Of a stretch of 64,000 bases of DNA, positions 1-10,457 are shown piece after piece. Source of the stretch: Isoperla grammatica (lineage: Eukaryota > Arthropoda > Insecta > Plecoptera > Perlodidae); assembly GCA_945910005.1 (NCBI GenBank), contig OX246747.1:5576274-5640273 (forward strand), read 5' to 3'. The translations under genes were made by a program, and so were the position numbers. The notes beneath the pieces are model-generated. The model was not told the origin of the DNA and did no database searches. It saw only the letters and a list, made by a program, of their open reading frames with translations. Each line of letters starts with the position of its first letter. The stretch's first letter is position 1.

Positions 1-60
1 TCATTCACTGTTTTGTTGAAACCCATATTGGAAGTGGAAATTGCATCCGCTGCTACCATA
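1..60. repeat. Interspersed repeat, cut by window edge
   Basis: The first 60 bases recur with three differences at 13508-13567, so this is the end of a dispersed repeat whose remainder lies outside the window. The second copy follows a long C-run. No coding potential or terminal structure can be seen in the part present. Confidence 0.7.
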
Positions 61-74
61 TGTCGATTCTTGTT

Positions 75-385
75 GATTGATTGGTATTTGGGCTGAACGT
101 CTCATATTTTTGCAACTTGGCTAATCGAGACGATGAATGGGTGAAATATGAAGATGAAATTGGGGGCTCTTTGGACGAAAGGGGCAAGTAGGAGGGAGCG
201 TGAGGAAAGGGGAAAGGGGAGGAAAGGGGATTGTAGTGTGGACTGCACTTCGTCTGACTTCTCCCCCTTAACCAGTCCGGCTAGGGTGGCCCTACCAGAA
301 GCATACGCTTCCGCCGGCATAGCTCTCGGGATCAACAAAGCACGCAAACCTACCCACCACGATAAGGTGGCAGTTGTTGGGCAGG
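75..385 (-). mobile_element. SINE, head A + body 2, with target-site duplication
   Basis: Minus-strand copy of the modular SINE. It starts with CCTGCCC at base 385 and ends with the common tail (GTCTCGATTAGCC, GAGACGTT, then ATCAATCAATC) at about 75. The 12-bp direct repeat TCGATTCTTGTT flanks it exactly at 63-74 and 386-397, which fixes both element ends. Body 2 is the pyrimidine-rich type (CCTCCCCTTTCC). The element has no protein-coding capacity; ORFs read through it are shadows. Confidence 0.88.
240..385 (-). ncRNA. Candidate HDV-like ribozyme in SINE head A
   Basis: P1 is CCTGCCC with GGGTAGG (one G-U pair); P3 is ACC/GGT closing the 7-nt loop TTATCGT; the P2 strands pair only over ACTGC/GCAGT in this copy. 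The likely J4/2 sequence is GACGAAGT. The weaker P2 suggests this copy has decayed. Base 385, the first P1 base, is also the element's first base. Confidence 0.5.
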
Positions 386-397
386 TCGATTCTTGTT

Positions 398-1717
398 TCA
401 GAGACAAATGTATCTTTATTACACCTAAGTTGCCACATCATGTTGTGTAGGCTTTCATTGGAATTAATAATAATAATAATAATATCTTCATTTCATGGAA
501 GGAAATGGGCTAATTTAAGCCGCCATAGCTTCTCTTACAACTGACTCCAACTGAATCAGTTGTTCAAGAAAGAGCATTAGTTCACAGAAAAGAGTTTTGA
601 GTAAATCACAGAAAACTGTCTCAATCTTAAAAAAATCATATAAACATTAATTTAAGCTTACACAAAATTAAGTCATAGTAATTGTCATATAATTATGAAA
701 AATAAAATACAAAGACCTAAAAAGACAAAGACAAAGACCTTTAAATAAGATTTAAAGACCTTCATGTGAGGTCATAAACCTTGTGGACTAATGCCCTTTC
801 TTGAACAAATGAAATTTTGTATACCTACTTTATTGTACAAGTTGAAATTAATAATGGAAAATTAATGAATGTATTGTTTTTTTTATAATATAAATGTTAC
901 ATTAACATTAGTAAGGCTTGAGTAAATAATAGATAAAATTAAGATTCATGCCAGGAATAAGTAAAATTAAGGGAAATAAAGAATGATCGAATCATTTTTT
1001 AAGAATGTTTTTCATGGTTCTACTTCCAACTACTTCAATCATCTTCAACGCTGGCAGTAGTTTTCCAGGCCAGTATCTCATTGTAAAACTCCATGTCTTC
1101 TTCTGGAATGTACTGCATCAGCTTTCGAATATCTTCCATTTGTTTTATGTTTATGGGCTTTTGCTCGTCTGGGTTAGCTTTATTTTCCGGAAGAAGTGCA
1201 ATCAAACCTGATTGACCTCTAGATGCACTCTAGTCAAATGTGTGTAGGCCTACTTCGAGGCCACTAATGACTGTAGGGGCACTGATTAATGGTGAATAAA
1301 ATTACTGGATAACGGTATATAGTTAAGTTTCAATAGCGGTGTATAAAGCGGGATTAATTTTCCAAAAGCGGTACATAAAACGGTGTTGAAAAACGGCATT
1401 ATTTTGCAAATAATGCCTGTCAAAAGAATATGCACACCTATGCAAACCACGTTGCATAAATTTGCATTTTGGATTCACAGGAACTGAAGGACACTATGGG
1501 TTTAGATCTAGATAATGCAATGTTTATTCAGTGGAACAAGTAAAATTTATTCTACAGATAGTGTACAATAGAAGAATGGAACACATTGCCACATGTTTTT
1601 CAAGTAAAACAATAAATATACCTATATAGCAGTCTTTGCATACATAGAAGACTTCAGTCAGTTTAAAACTTAACAGTAACGTAAGGATTTTTTTAAAGTT
1701 TTGATTTATTTTAGATT
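398..1717. other. AT-rich spacer without recognised genes
   Basis: A short AAT microsatellite lies at about 463-483. The rest is AT-rich with no convincing coding exon, terminal repeat or RNA gene. The ORF at 1005-1211 has no recognisable motif and is probably chance. Confidence 0.6.
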
Positions 1718-2844
1718 TTAAATCAAGATTTTAGAATTTAAATCAACTTGTCTCCAAAGGTCAATGCTACCATTAACTCCATCCACATTCTTCAGTCTTA
1801 AAGTGGTTCTCTTGTCTGTAAGAATGTTACTGTAGGCAGAGAACCCCCTCTCACTGTCTACATTTGAGACTGGCACCCACATTGCCTTAACTGCGCTCTC
1901 AACAAACTCTCCGCGGTCTGCCTTCAGGACTAGCAATGTGGTTAGTACATCCACCTCCTTTCCTTCAGACACTTCACTGCACACTTTGGATTTAAACGCA
2001 CAGTAACCCTCCAGAAGAACATTGGTAGCTAGACCGGCAAGGAATGGTATGTTTTTAACATTGAGTTTCACTGCTACATTCGTGACGGTAACCATGTTTC
2101 TGGGATCAAATAGTTGGGCAATTGAGGTCAAGAAACCTTTAGCGGGATTGAGAGTTAGAAGAGATGAAAGTTTTGTGGATGATTTCACAGCAACGTTCTT
2201 TAGTTTTTGAGAAAGGGCTGGTCTGTGTTTGGGTTGTACCTCTTGAAGCATGCCAGTTGTTTGAAAGTTGAAGTTCCCTTCACTAACGATGGCAAGACTT
2301 CTTTGTAGATCTGTCAACTTGCCATGCAGCTTGTGGGCATATGGGTAAGACGAGCCTTCTAAGACTACTATCAAGTCAATTGTAGACTTGCAATGTTCGA
2401 CGACAAATGCTGCCTGTCAGTTTTTTCATCTATTTTCAATTGCTTGAAATATTGAATTGAAGCTCCACCATCCTCATCCTTGAAGAACTCCACCATCGGG
2501 GAAAGGTACTCACTCGCACACATTCTCTACGGAATTGTGCCACGAGTTCCATCGTGTCATGACGGGTAGTGGAAATTGCTTAGGTGCCATGTGGTGATAA
2601 TTATTTTTCAAGTGGAAGATGTAGTGGTTTTTCCGCTTACGTGCGTTGTTAAAAACATTTTTGATGTGAGTCACGCACTCGTTTAATTCAGAGAGTTCTA
2701 TTTGCCAGATGTTTCCGACTAAATTTAGTTTATGTGCCCAACATTCAATATAAATTAGTTGATCACTAAGAAAACCATCTTTTAAACTCCTGAAACATTT
2801 CTCCATGTAGCTCGCCGAGTCAGATGCCATAAAAATAACACTGT

Positions 2845-3290
2845 TGTTACAAGGTCTAAATTATAAGTTAAGTAGTTGGCCAACCTGTAGGCTAAGGCAC
2901 GGCCAGTTGGCAAGGTTGGTAAACATATTGTATATGTAGGCCTAATGCGCCAAGGAGGCAGTGAATAAAGAATAACTAAACAAACATGGTGTCAGAAGTG
3001 GGATTATCTACTGAAATTCTCTTTCGAATACTTGATAAGTGTTTTGGCTGTCATGTCTTCTAAACTGTTTATTTCCCAATAGTCTGAGTAATAGTCCACC
3101 ATTACCAGCCATGGTTTGCCACTTACATGAAATATGTCCAGCGCAACTCTTTCCCAGGGTCTACTTGGTGTTTCGTGCGTAATCATTGGCTCTTTTTGTT
3201 GGGCTGTGGCATCTTCATTGCATGCTTCACATGTAGCCACTTTCTCTCTAATGTCTTTATTCATGCCCATAAAGAATAACTAAACAAACA
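2845..3290 (+). mobile_element. Ty3/gypsy remnant with short LTR, inserted in hAT
   Basis: TGTTACAAGG...CAAACA at 2845-2986 is a 142-bp LTR beginning TG and ending CA. It is followed at 2987 by TGGTGTCAGAAGTGGGAT, a primer-binding site of the tRNA-Leu type. The element ends at 3290 with only the last ~23 bp of a second LTR (3268-3290). The 5-bp repeat ACTGT flanks it at 2840-2844 and 3291-3295. The internal part holds an integrase fragment on the opposite strand to the LTR and primer site, so the insertion is internally rearranged. Confidence 0.82.
3004..3270 (-). pseudogene. Ty3/gypsy integrase fragment (zinc finger and start of core)
   Basis: The 88-residue reading frame carries the second half of an integrase HHCC finger (CEACNEDATAQQ) followed by the start of the catalytic core (RPWERVALDIFHVSGKPWLV, then DYYSDYWE). 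The first core aspartate is in the LDIFHV motif. The frame runs out before the second aspartate and the glutamate, so it is non-functional. It is inverted relative to the flanking LTR. Confidence 0.85.
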
Positions 3291-3599
3291 ACTGTCATAT
3301 GGTATTTCATATTTGTTTAATACCTCCAAGATTGCCCGCGAACACTCCTTGTGGTCAGCAGTCTGCAGGATTTTGACGCCACCAACATACATACTGGTCT
3401 GATCCTTGCACTCAAGCTCTTTTAACAAAACCATGAACACGCACTGGCCTTTTCGGTCCGTGGTTTCGTCACACATGACGCCCACAAACTTGCCCCGCAC
3501 AGCATTTTTTAGGGAAGCTTCTTCTTGCTCGCGGACTTTAGGGACATAGGACGACCGCATAGTGTCCGCATTAGGCAAATCCCCAGCACCTAAACAAAG

Positions 3600-3936
3600 A
3601 ACAAGTTCCGATTAGGCCTAGAGTGGCAAACATGCATTCCAATTTCCTTTTAATTAACCTAGGGGAAAGTGGTACATAGTTTTCTTGTGAAAGCATCAAA
3701 GCAAGTCGCAAATATTTTATTTTAAACATTTTGTGATTTTAAAAAGTACTAGGTGATTAAGGTACCTACTTGGGAAGTCAATTGTCGAAGGCCTATTTAC
3801 CACATTCCCCTACAAGAAAAATCACCACTTATATGAGTAGTCACTCAAGAATGAAGTCATACTATGGTTGTCTACTATGGAAATTGAAATAAAAGAGAAA
3901 ATATACTTTGTGTTCAGATGAGTTTTTATTGTGAGA
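3600..3936. other. Spacer without recognised genes
   Basis: AT-rich sequence between the hAT relic and the 3' end of the SANT-type gene. I see no coding or structural feature. Confidence 0.5.
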
Positions 3937-5438
3937 CTAGGGTTTCTCAAAAAATTTACCCAACATTGCTAACATGCTGGTTTGGAATTTTTCTCTCGAT
4001 TCCAATTCAGCTTGACGCCTTTTCTTCTCCTCTTCCCTCTCTGCTGCTGCCAGCTCTCTTTCTTCAAGAAGAAATTTCAAGTACGGGTCTTCTTTTGCCT
4101 TTTTGGGCTCTGCAGGGGCACCATCTTCGGTCGTTTTTTTTCTTTTTTTTTTCGGAAGCACCAGAAGCCGATTCCGGAGTTGACTTACTGCCCAAATAGT
4201 TGCTCTTATATAACGAAAATTTGGGGGTTGTGGGAGTGGCGATCGGTGGCAAGTTTGTAGGGGAACTGAGGAAAACGTAGTTTGAAAAATCAAGTGGGGG
4301 AGAGGGTGAGAATGAAGAAGAGCTAGTGGCCGGTGGAGAGGGTGAGGTATTGTTAGATAGTGATGAATGGCTAGAATCTATTAGGTATGGAGGATTGATG
4401 ATGTGGCGATCCCCAAGAATGGCATCCATTGGCTCAAAATATTGCCAGCTTATTGGGCCGATATTACCATCTTCAGTGCTAACACCGGAACGTGGCGTTT
4501 TGATTTCCTGAAATGAATACATCGTGTCAAAACTAATTTTTTTTAATTATTTTTTTTTTCCTCTTATGCAATGATGACCTTTCAGCCATTGTTTTTGAGG
4601 TTAAAGTATACCACAATTGGACATGCAAAACACATCAAACGTGTTCCTATAGGAAACAGCACAAACATGTATAGTACGCTGGTGATATAAAGTTATCAAT
4701 TCTTAACAATACTAACAATGTTTGAATAGTGTTATTAATAATAACCAACCTAATAATAGCCTTAATGCTGTAGCCGACAAGCTATTTTTGTGGCATATAG
4801 GCCTAGACCTGGAGAGTTAGGTAATTTAAACTGATGAACTTCCCTTAACAATTCAGTTTGGACCATGGTATATGGTAGTTATGGGATTAATGGGAGTAGA
4901 ATTATCAATGTGATGCTTGGCTTACCTTATATTTCACAATCATGTTGAACCATTTCTTTTGAATGACCTTCCACTCACTAGGATAACCCAATTTCTTTGC
5001 CACCTTCCTGAAACAAAGTAGATGAAAATAATTAGGTATCAAGGGTTATGGAATGTCGTTGACAACAAAATCGTAACGTCTTAATGTCGCAATCTTGATA
5101 GTTACGGTATTTCATATTTATACAATTGCGATGCCAGCAATTGTGGTTGGGCCTTTAAGCCTACTCAGGTAGCTCTGTGTTACTATGGTTATTTGACAGC
5201 AACACAAATTCCAAGCTCGCAATTAGGAATAGCCCTAGGCCTTGGTCTTTTACATGGTATTGTTGTTTTTAGCTCATGATATCTGATAATTGAGATGGCG
5301 ACAAATGAAGAATAAATGTAAGTAGTAGAGTAGTATTGGCTTACATCCATCCCTGTTGCCCAGTACCTTGCTTGCCCGAAAAATCGTCCGAAAATTCCCC
5401 CCTCAAGCGGATCATTTCCAGGACCATCTCTTGAGTCT
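3937..5438 (-). pseudogene. Harbinger-type Myb/SANT accessory gene, three exons, frameshifted
   Basis: Exons on the minus strand with consensus borders: 5345-5438 (RLRGEFSDDFSG), 4926-5007 (GYPSEWKVIQKKWFNMIVKY, ending AAG then gtaag) and 3937-4507 (GVSTEDGNIGPISWQYFEPM; then a Ser/Pro-rich linker, a Lys-rich stretch and a charged helix ending MLGKFFEKP). The layout matches the trihelix/MADF-like DNA-binding proteins that accompany PIF/Harbinger transposases, which help bring transposase to DNA. Exon 3 lies in two frames that switch in the T-runs at 4134-4152, either a frameshift or a homopolymer error. A related segment lies at 36277-36483. No transposase is adjacent. Confidence 0.65.
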
Positions 5439-5466
5439 CTGCAAAAGAAAACACCAGTTTAAATAG

Positions 5467-5765
5467 ACCCGTCTGGGCCCGGGGAAGAATAGGCCCAGAG
5501 TGACTCTGCTAGTCGTAAGAGGCGACAAAAGGAGACCCTGTCCCTTCCCCCCCACTGTCCCATTGAATATTTATCCTCCCACTTGGCCCTGCCCTCCCTT
5601 GCTGGACTCCCGTATGACGACTCACGCGACGTACAATGGATCTGACTCGGATGTGGCTTTATTCTTCATCATCATCATTCTCATCTTCATTATCATCCGC
5701 CCATCGTCTCGATTAGCCATCGTTGCATAAATATGAGACGTTAAGTCCCATTAATAAATCAATCA
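5467..5765 (+). mobile_element. SINE, head B + body 1
   Basis: Starts ACCCGTCTGGGCCCGG, continues GAATAGGCCCAGAGTGACTC and GTCGTAAGAGGCGAC, then body 1 (TTGAATATTT, CACGCGACGTACAATGG) and the shared tail with AATCAATC-type repeats. No clear target duplication was found. The head resembles a domain I recall from gastropod and bivalve SINEs. Confidence 0.85.
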
Positions 5766-5777
5766 TTCTACAATATG

Positions 5778-6217
5778 GTAGGGCCTATAGTGTTTTGGGG
5801 TAGCTCGTCCTCGGCCAAGCGGGTATTTGTTGCTCAGAAGAGAGTAATCCGGTACATGGTGGCGTGTGTAGAAGAACATCTTGCAGACCCCACTTCAAGG
5901 ACCTAAATATACTGCCGTTGCCGTGCTTATACATCCGACAAGTGTGCATGTTCACCAGGGAAAACCTTCATCTGTTCCAAGCGGCTAGCCACCACTACAA
6001 CAGTCGAGGATCCTCCGAATTACAGCACAAATACTGCAAGCTGAGCTTGGCTTATCATGGGATTCTACAGTCAGGTCGTAGACTCTACAACAAGCTTACA
6101 GACGAGATCAAAGACTCCCCAGATATACGAACATTCAAACGCAAAATAACCATGTTTCTGAAAACGGAGCAGTATTATGATGTAGCCGAGTTCACCGGTC
6201 AAGGAACCAAGCTATGA
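5778..6217 (+). pseudogene. Non-LTR retrotransposon ORF2 C-terminus
   Basis: The frame begins near GVLG-SSSAKRVF and RYMV at about 5790-5860 and continues in another frame through 5864-6217 (LPCLYIRQVCMFTRENLH, ASHHYNSRG, SGRRLYNKLTDEIKDSPDI, FKRKITMFL). This order is typical of the end of Jockey/CR1-group ORF2 proteins beyond the reverse transcriptase. The 5' end is truncated next to the upstream SINE. About 100 bp of AT-rich 3' sequence follow the stop. Confidence 0.72.
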
Positions 6218-6262
6218 GCCATACAATGACTTCAAGGCCTATACGACCTTATGATGTAATAT

Positions 6263-6457
6263 TTAACTCATCTTGACAATGTACATACAATCTCGTATTG
6301 TGGTTATACAGCTAAGAAATAAAATGAAATGAGTAGCTAAGCTACTCAGTCTGTCATTGCTCATTCTGTTACGTAAATAAGTTTTGAGTCGGCGTAAACA
6401 TGAAAAAGTTCTCTCGCACGCAGCGCTCGATGATGGGATTGTCAGGCCTATTATCAT
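6263..6457 (-). pseudogene. hAT transposase C-terminal fragment
   Basis: IPSSSAACERTFSCLRRLKT followed by YLRNRMSNDRLSSLA is the hAT-family dimerisation motif (S-AACERTFS, then RNRM--DRL--L). Only this C-terminal segment is present and no catalytic residues can be seen. It differs from the hAT relics at 1718 and 7270, so it is a separate element. Confidence 0.85.
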
Positions 6458-6532
6458 AATTAGAGTTCTGGGAAAATAGCAGTAATTTTTTCATTTCATA
6501 GCAAAAATAAAATCCAAAATAACACTTTATAG

Positions 6533-7168
6533 CAGGGGTCGGCAACTAAATTGTGTATAGTGCCACCTACCAGTGCTGCGTATTATTAGAGTGCGAGAAA
6601 TTACACCCCTGTTCTTGGGCCAATTTGTTGGGCTCGCGTCTTGTACAAGATATGCTTAGAACGTCCTGTAAGTGGTTATCGGTGATTTGTTAATCTAGGT
6701 TTTTACCTGATATTGTTCAAATGTACGTAGATCCCATCATAACACACATGTGGATCGCAACTTGACTTAATCCTCGATAGTTCTGTTTTGAATCTTTTGA
6801 TACATATTTTGCCTAAAACACGTGTGGGCGTGTCCAGCAGCAGACTTCAGTGGCGAGCAGCAAATCATAATTTTCGCGTTAACGTTATCCAAGAATTCTC
6901 TGAACTCTCAGTAATCGGTATTGTAGAGACGAGCGCTTTTATAAAATTGATTAATTTGACCAACACATCCACACATGTGTCTACTTGTATGTCTAATCAC
7001 GGTAATGGTTGATGTTTAAAATATTAACTTGAATTTTTCTAGCAGTGGTGGAAACTAGGAATAATAATTGCGATTTCCTTATAAATAAATAAATTAGTGG
7101 AGGGCCACAAAAATTAGCCCCACATGGCCCACGTACATGGCCCGTGGGCCGCCTGTTGCCGACCCCTG
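6533..7168. mobile_element. Non-autonomous hAT element (636 bp) with perfect TSD
   Basis: Ends CAGGGGTCGGCAACT and, inverted, TTGCCGACCCCTG. It is flanked by the exact 8-bp duplication CTTTATAG (6525-6532 and 7169-7176). The CAGGGG terminus and 8-bp TSD are diagnostic for hAT. No transposase frame lies inside; the ORF at 6788-7012 has no recognisable domain. Confidence 0.92.
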
Positions 7169-7269
7169 CTTTATAGCGTCTATATAGCAAAAAAGGGAAA
7201 AATACACCAAAAACAGGAAAATCACTACAAAAATCATTTTCATTGAAATGGAGTATAGCCGAGTGCATA

Positions 7270-7861
7270 CATGTATTAATTTAATATATATACAGTACAA
7301 TGATCTCAATTAATGGCTTAATGGCAAGGTTGAATGAGAGCATAGCACACGTTTCAATGGTGCTCTGTTTCATGCGAGTACGAGGGTCTGTGAGGACGAG
7401 GTTATATTAACTGAAAAGCGCTCTGCATCCTCCACACTATTCACAGGAGCCCAAATTGTTTGTAGGGAAGCATCAGCAAACTTTTTTTTTCTCTCTCATC
7501 GCCAAGAGCAGCCGAAGGATGCTCACATTGCCGTCTTTGACTCCATTTATTAATTGACAAGAAAATACAGATAGCCTTCAATGAAACTATCTTCAGAGAT
7601 GTTGTGGAAAGCAGGCATCTTGTTTTTTAACTTTTTAATTATATCCACGTTTGGGGTTGGTTGCTGCCCAGCAATGGCTGTTACACCCCTGATTAGCGGG
7701 AACAATCTAGGTGGACCTGCATGGCCGGGCTTAGCATCCAGTCGGGGTGGGCGTGGGTAGATTTGTTGCAGTGTGAAGATTGAGTAGGATGGGCTCTCAA
7801 TTACGTGGCGTAATTGAGTTTGTTGTCGGGAAACCAATTTCGAAAGAAATCCGACTTAGTA
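7270..7861 (-). pseudogene. hAT transposase C-terminal relic
   Basis: Two frames on the minus strand. The 7550-7837 frame ends NISEDSFIEGYLYF. After a frameshift, 7520-7290 reads DGNVSILRLLLAM, then IWAPVNSVEDAERFSV, then, in a further frame, YNLVLTDPRTRMKQSTIE. The last two match the hAT C-terminal motif and resemble WVPVSNVDSERGFS in the element at 1718-3595. At least two frame breaks make it a pseudogene. Confidence 0.75.
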
Positions 7862-8031
7862 TATGAATGATAATAGTAATATATTCTGCAGCTGTCAGAT
7901 CTACATAGTAGGTACCAAAAGTAATAATGAACACATAGTAAGTGCCACAACATGAAAACAAAGATAACAATATTATAGTCTCCTACTTTTCTTACAAACT
8001 ACATACGTAATGCTAGGTTGTTTCTTTATAT

Positions 8032-8902
8032 TCGGGGTGTGCGGTTAGTACTTTTTTAACTCGGTTCGGTTTTCGGTTCGGTTAGTGTAATAACCTCGGT
8101 TTTTCGGTTCCGGGTCGGTTAGTCGTAAATAATATAGCTCCATTCCACATTTTGTAGGCAAACATTTTTTGTTTTAAATAAACTAAGCATATTCATGACT
8201 TTGCAAGTAAGAACCAAATAAAAAAATAACTGGGAAGTAGGAAACAACTGTGTGCTTTATTTTGGAAGAAGTTGATGGCATGCCTGTGATTATGGGAAGT
8301 AGAAGAGGTAAAAACTAGGCCTGTGCGAATATTTGAAAATATAGGCTCGACGTCGTACCAAACTCAGTTTTTAATTGGCTGGCGCAATACTTGCACTTGG
8401 CACAGATCGAACTAATTTTGGTAAAGTGTGCCCAAATATTTGCCTTGGTTGAGAGGCCAACATCACGTTGTTCAGGCTCAGAAGAACTTGTAGGCCTAGG
8501 CCTACGCTGCTCTGGTGGATCATCAGCATCTTCATCGCTCTCAATAATTAAAGCTCTAGGCCTACCTGTGGCTGTGCGACGCATTTTATTTTTATTATTT
8601 ACCAAGAATTACGTTTTATAGCACACGACGGACGTAAATAAACAACGAAAGTTGACGACTACAACAAACCAGACGAGAGCCTAGGCCTATGGTTGGTCGC
8701 CTTGGCTCGATGTACGTTCGATATATCGGTAGGTCGTACATATCTCGACGCTTAGCGGTGCGATCTAGCAGGCAGAGGAAACATCACGGTCGTTTCAAAC
8801 ATCGCGCGCGGGAAAACCGACTTTCGGGTTTTCAAACGAATTTTCGGTTCGGTTAGTAAAAAACCGACCCGACCCGAAAAGTCGGTTAACCGCACACCCC
8901 TA
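8032..8902. mobile_element. hAT element (871 bp) reduced to a BED-finger exon
   Basis: Termini are TCGGGGTGTGCGGTT and, inverted, AACCGCACACCCCTA, each followed inward by GGTTCGGTTTTCGG-type subrepeats. The 8-bp duplication CTTTATAT is exact at 8024-8031 and 8903-8910. Only one recognisable exon lies inside, at 8315-8605, so this is an internally deleted derivative needing transposase in trans. Confidence 0.9.
8315..8605 (-). CDS. BED-type zinc-finger exon within the hAT element
   Basis: The 96-residue frame has a basic N-terminus (MRRTATGRPRALIIESDEDA), an acidic-Pro linker, and KANIWAHFTKISS followed by CAKCKYC. The aromatic residues and C-x2-C fit the first half of a BED finger, the DNA-binding module at the N-terminus of hAT transposases. 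The His pair that completes the finger is not in this frame; a GT after GAGTTTG near 8360 could be a splice donor. It lies inside 8032-8902. No downstream catalytic exon was seen. Confidence 0.6.
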   Translation of the reverse strand: MVNNKNKMRRTATGRPRALIIESDEDADDPPEQRRPRPTSSSEPEQRDVGLSTKANIWAHFTKISSICAKCKYCASQLKTEFGTTSSLYFQIFAQA

Positions 8903-8910
8903 CTTTATAT

Positions 8911-9923
8911 TAATGCAAACAAAGTTAATATAATATCTCTCGCTATTATAACTGCAATTGAAAGGCGACCGTGACGTGACGTATCGTATTATTTTTGTTT
9001 TGTTTCACGTAGTGACGCGGTAGTTCTTTACAGTACCAGGGGGCTAATTGGTCGTCCCAAAGAAGTGCTGGTATTCTGATGTTAGCACTGTAACAATCAG
9101 AATGATTTGCTTTCAGTGTAGGCCAATGTGCCATACACACCAAACTTGACCGTATCGACACTGTGACAGGTCTTACCTTCTTTAATTGACCGGTGAGGTA
9201 ATCGGCGGCTGCATCAACGTGGAAAATCTCATTAATTAATCCGATAATAATATCGTTCACTTTGTAGGCCTAAATATAGAATTCAAACGGTTTGAAATAA
9301 CTTATAATTTACACAGGTCTGTAATGAGTCCTCGTATATTCCTTCTCGTAGGTTACCGCAACCCCACAGCGTCCTGTTCTCGTCAGGGTTCGACAGAGAC
9401 TGGCCCGGGTTGTTCTTGTCATTCTACGTACGCACAGATGTTGTATCGGTTATATCGTTTTGCACTTTGTTCATATGCATGTTGAAGACGTTGATAATTC
9501 GAGACGCAAAACCTGGCGTAACATGGCGGGGTTGAAACATGTGTGGGCAGCACGATAATAGGTGTTAGTGTTGTTGGCTGACATGTGAGTGTTCAACTTC
9601 ACAGAACTTAACTGTGCACATTCTTTTAGAGAAGCAGTGCTCTAATGGTTCTAGTCTTATCATCTACTTGATAGAATAGTCTAGAAGTACATACGGTTGG
9701 TAACGCGCAGAAGGAAGATTTAAATCTACTATACTATACTGTAATCTACTATACTATATTTTATTTTATTGTTGTGTGGTACAGGCCTTTGTGTAGAGGT
9801 AAGTACTCCTGGCATGAGTTGTTCCGAGTTCCGTGTTGAGAAGTTAAATCGGTCCGCGCTCTATCGGTGTTCTGGGTTGTTGCTAGCTGCGGCCTTGAAG
9901 ACAGGTGGAGGGTTGGCATGAGG
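8911..9923. other. Spacer without recognised genes
   Basis: No recognised domain. A minus-strand frame at 8946-9260 has no motif I can identify. A short CTATACTATA-rich patch lies at about 9727-9760. Confidence 0.45.
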
Positions 9924-10457
9924 TCACTCTCTGTCAGTGGGTGGCGCGCTCTGCTCTCCACACCCCTCGAGTTTGCTTCTGAGGCCAGCAAGCGTTGTTG
10001 CCGTCTCTCGCCGCTTGTTGACAGACCACAAGATTACTCCGTCTTGGGTCCAGACATTCCGCATTCCCACCTTCTCAATTGCTTCCTGTAACACTTGTCT
10101 CCTTGCAGCCATGAGGTCTTCTCTTATCACAATCCTTGTTCCTCGTAGGTATCTTTTGTTTCGGTATATCACGTCCCTCTGCCTGTAGCTCACCAGCTTT
10201 ACTATGATGGGCCTTGGGGGTCCAGTTTTATCATGGGCAGGAGGGGGACCAATTCTATGTAATCTCGATATGTCACATTCCCGCATACCTAGCTCTAGGC
10301 CACCGTCGCCTATTCTACCATTGAGGACGAGCTGTTCAGTATCTTCCCCCCATGTTTCCGGAATGCCGAAGATTCTCAGATTTTCGCGTCTTTGGTATTG
10401 CTCGAGATCGTCAATTCTGCGGATAAGATCCTGTTCAAGGTTATTAATCTTAGCCAC
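9924..10457 (-). pseudogene. LINE ORF1-like protein (coiled coil plus RRM-like)
   Basis: The 177-residue frame begins with a heptad-rich segment (INNLEQDLIRRIDDLEQYQR), then RENLRIFGIPET, a charged insert, DISRLHRIG, RPIIVKLVSYRQRDVIYRNK and WTQDGVILWSVN. The pattern RRENLRI-G-PE, then RPI-VKF, then IREDL matches L1-type and related LINE ORF1 nucleic-acid chaperones. The N-terminus lies at a tandem duplication starting near 10440, so upstream coding sequence is missing. No ORF2 is adjacent. Confidence 0.75.

Larger units (their letters stand above)
1718..3595 (-). pseudogene. hAT transposase relic, split by a gypsy insertion
   Basis: Read on the minus strand in three blocks. Block 3261-3578 has the N-terminal core (VGVMCDETTDRKG). 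Block 2510-2830 has MASDSASYMEKCF and VMTRWNSWHNSV. Block 1718-2374 ends in the hAT dimerisation region (WVPVSNVDSERGFSAY). A possible splice acceptor (tttag) precedes the first block near 3590. The insertion 2845-3290 separates blocks 1 and 2, and a frame break lies between blocks 2 and 3 at 2374-2510. The BED finger expected at the N-terminus is not in the adjoining sequence. hAT enzymes move DNA by cut and paste with 8-bp duplications; this copy cannot encode an intact enzyme. Confidence 0.85.

Noticed and set aside
3918..4260. Plus-strand frames 3918-4199 and 3982-4260
   Set aside because: Hydrophobic shadows of the charged SANT-type exon on the other strand.
5467..5540. HDV-like fold in SINE head B
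   Set aside because: I found hairpins AGAGT/ACTCT and GTCG/CGAC and a possible outer stem, but not the nested P1/P2/P3 order or a CGAA junction.
8946..9260. 104-residue minus frame as a gene
   Set aside because: No recognisable motif, no supporting splice sites, and surrounding sequence is spacer.
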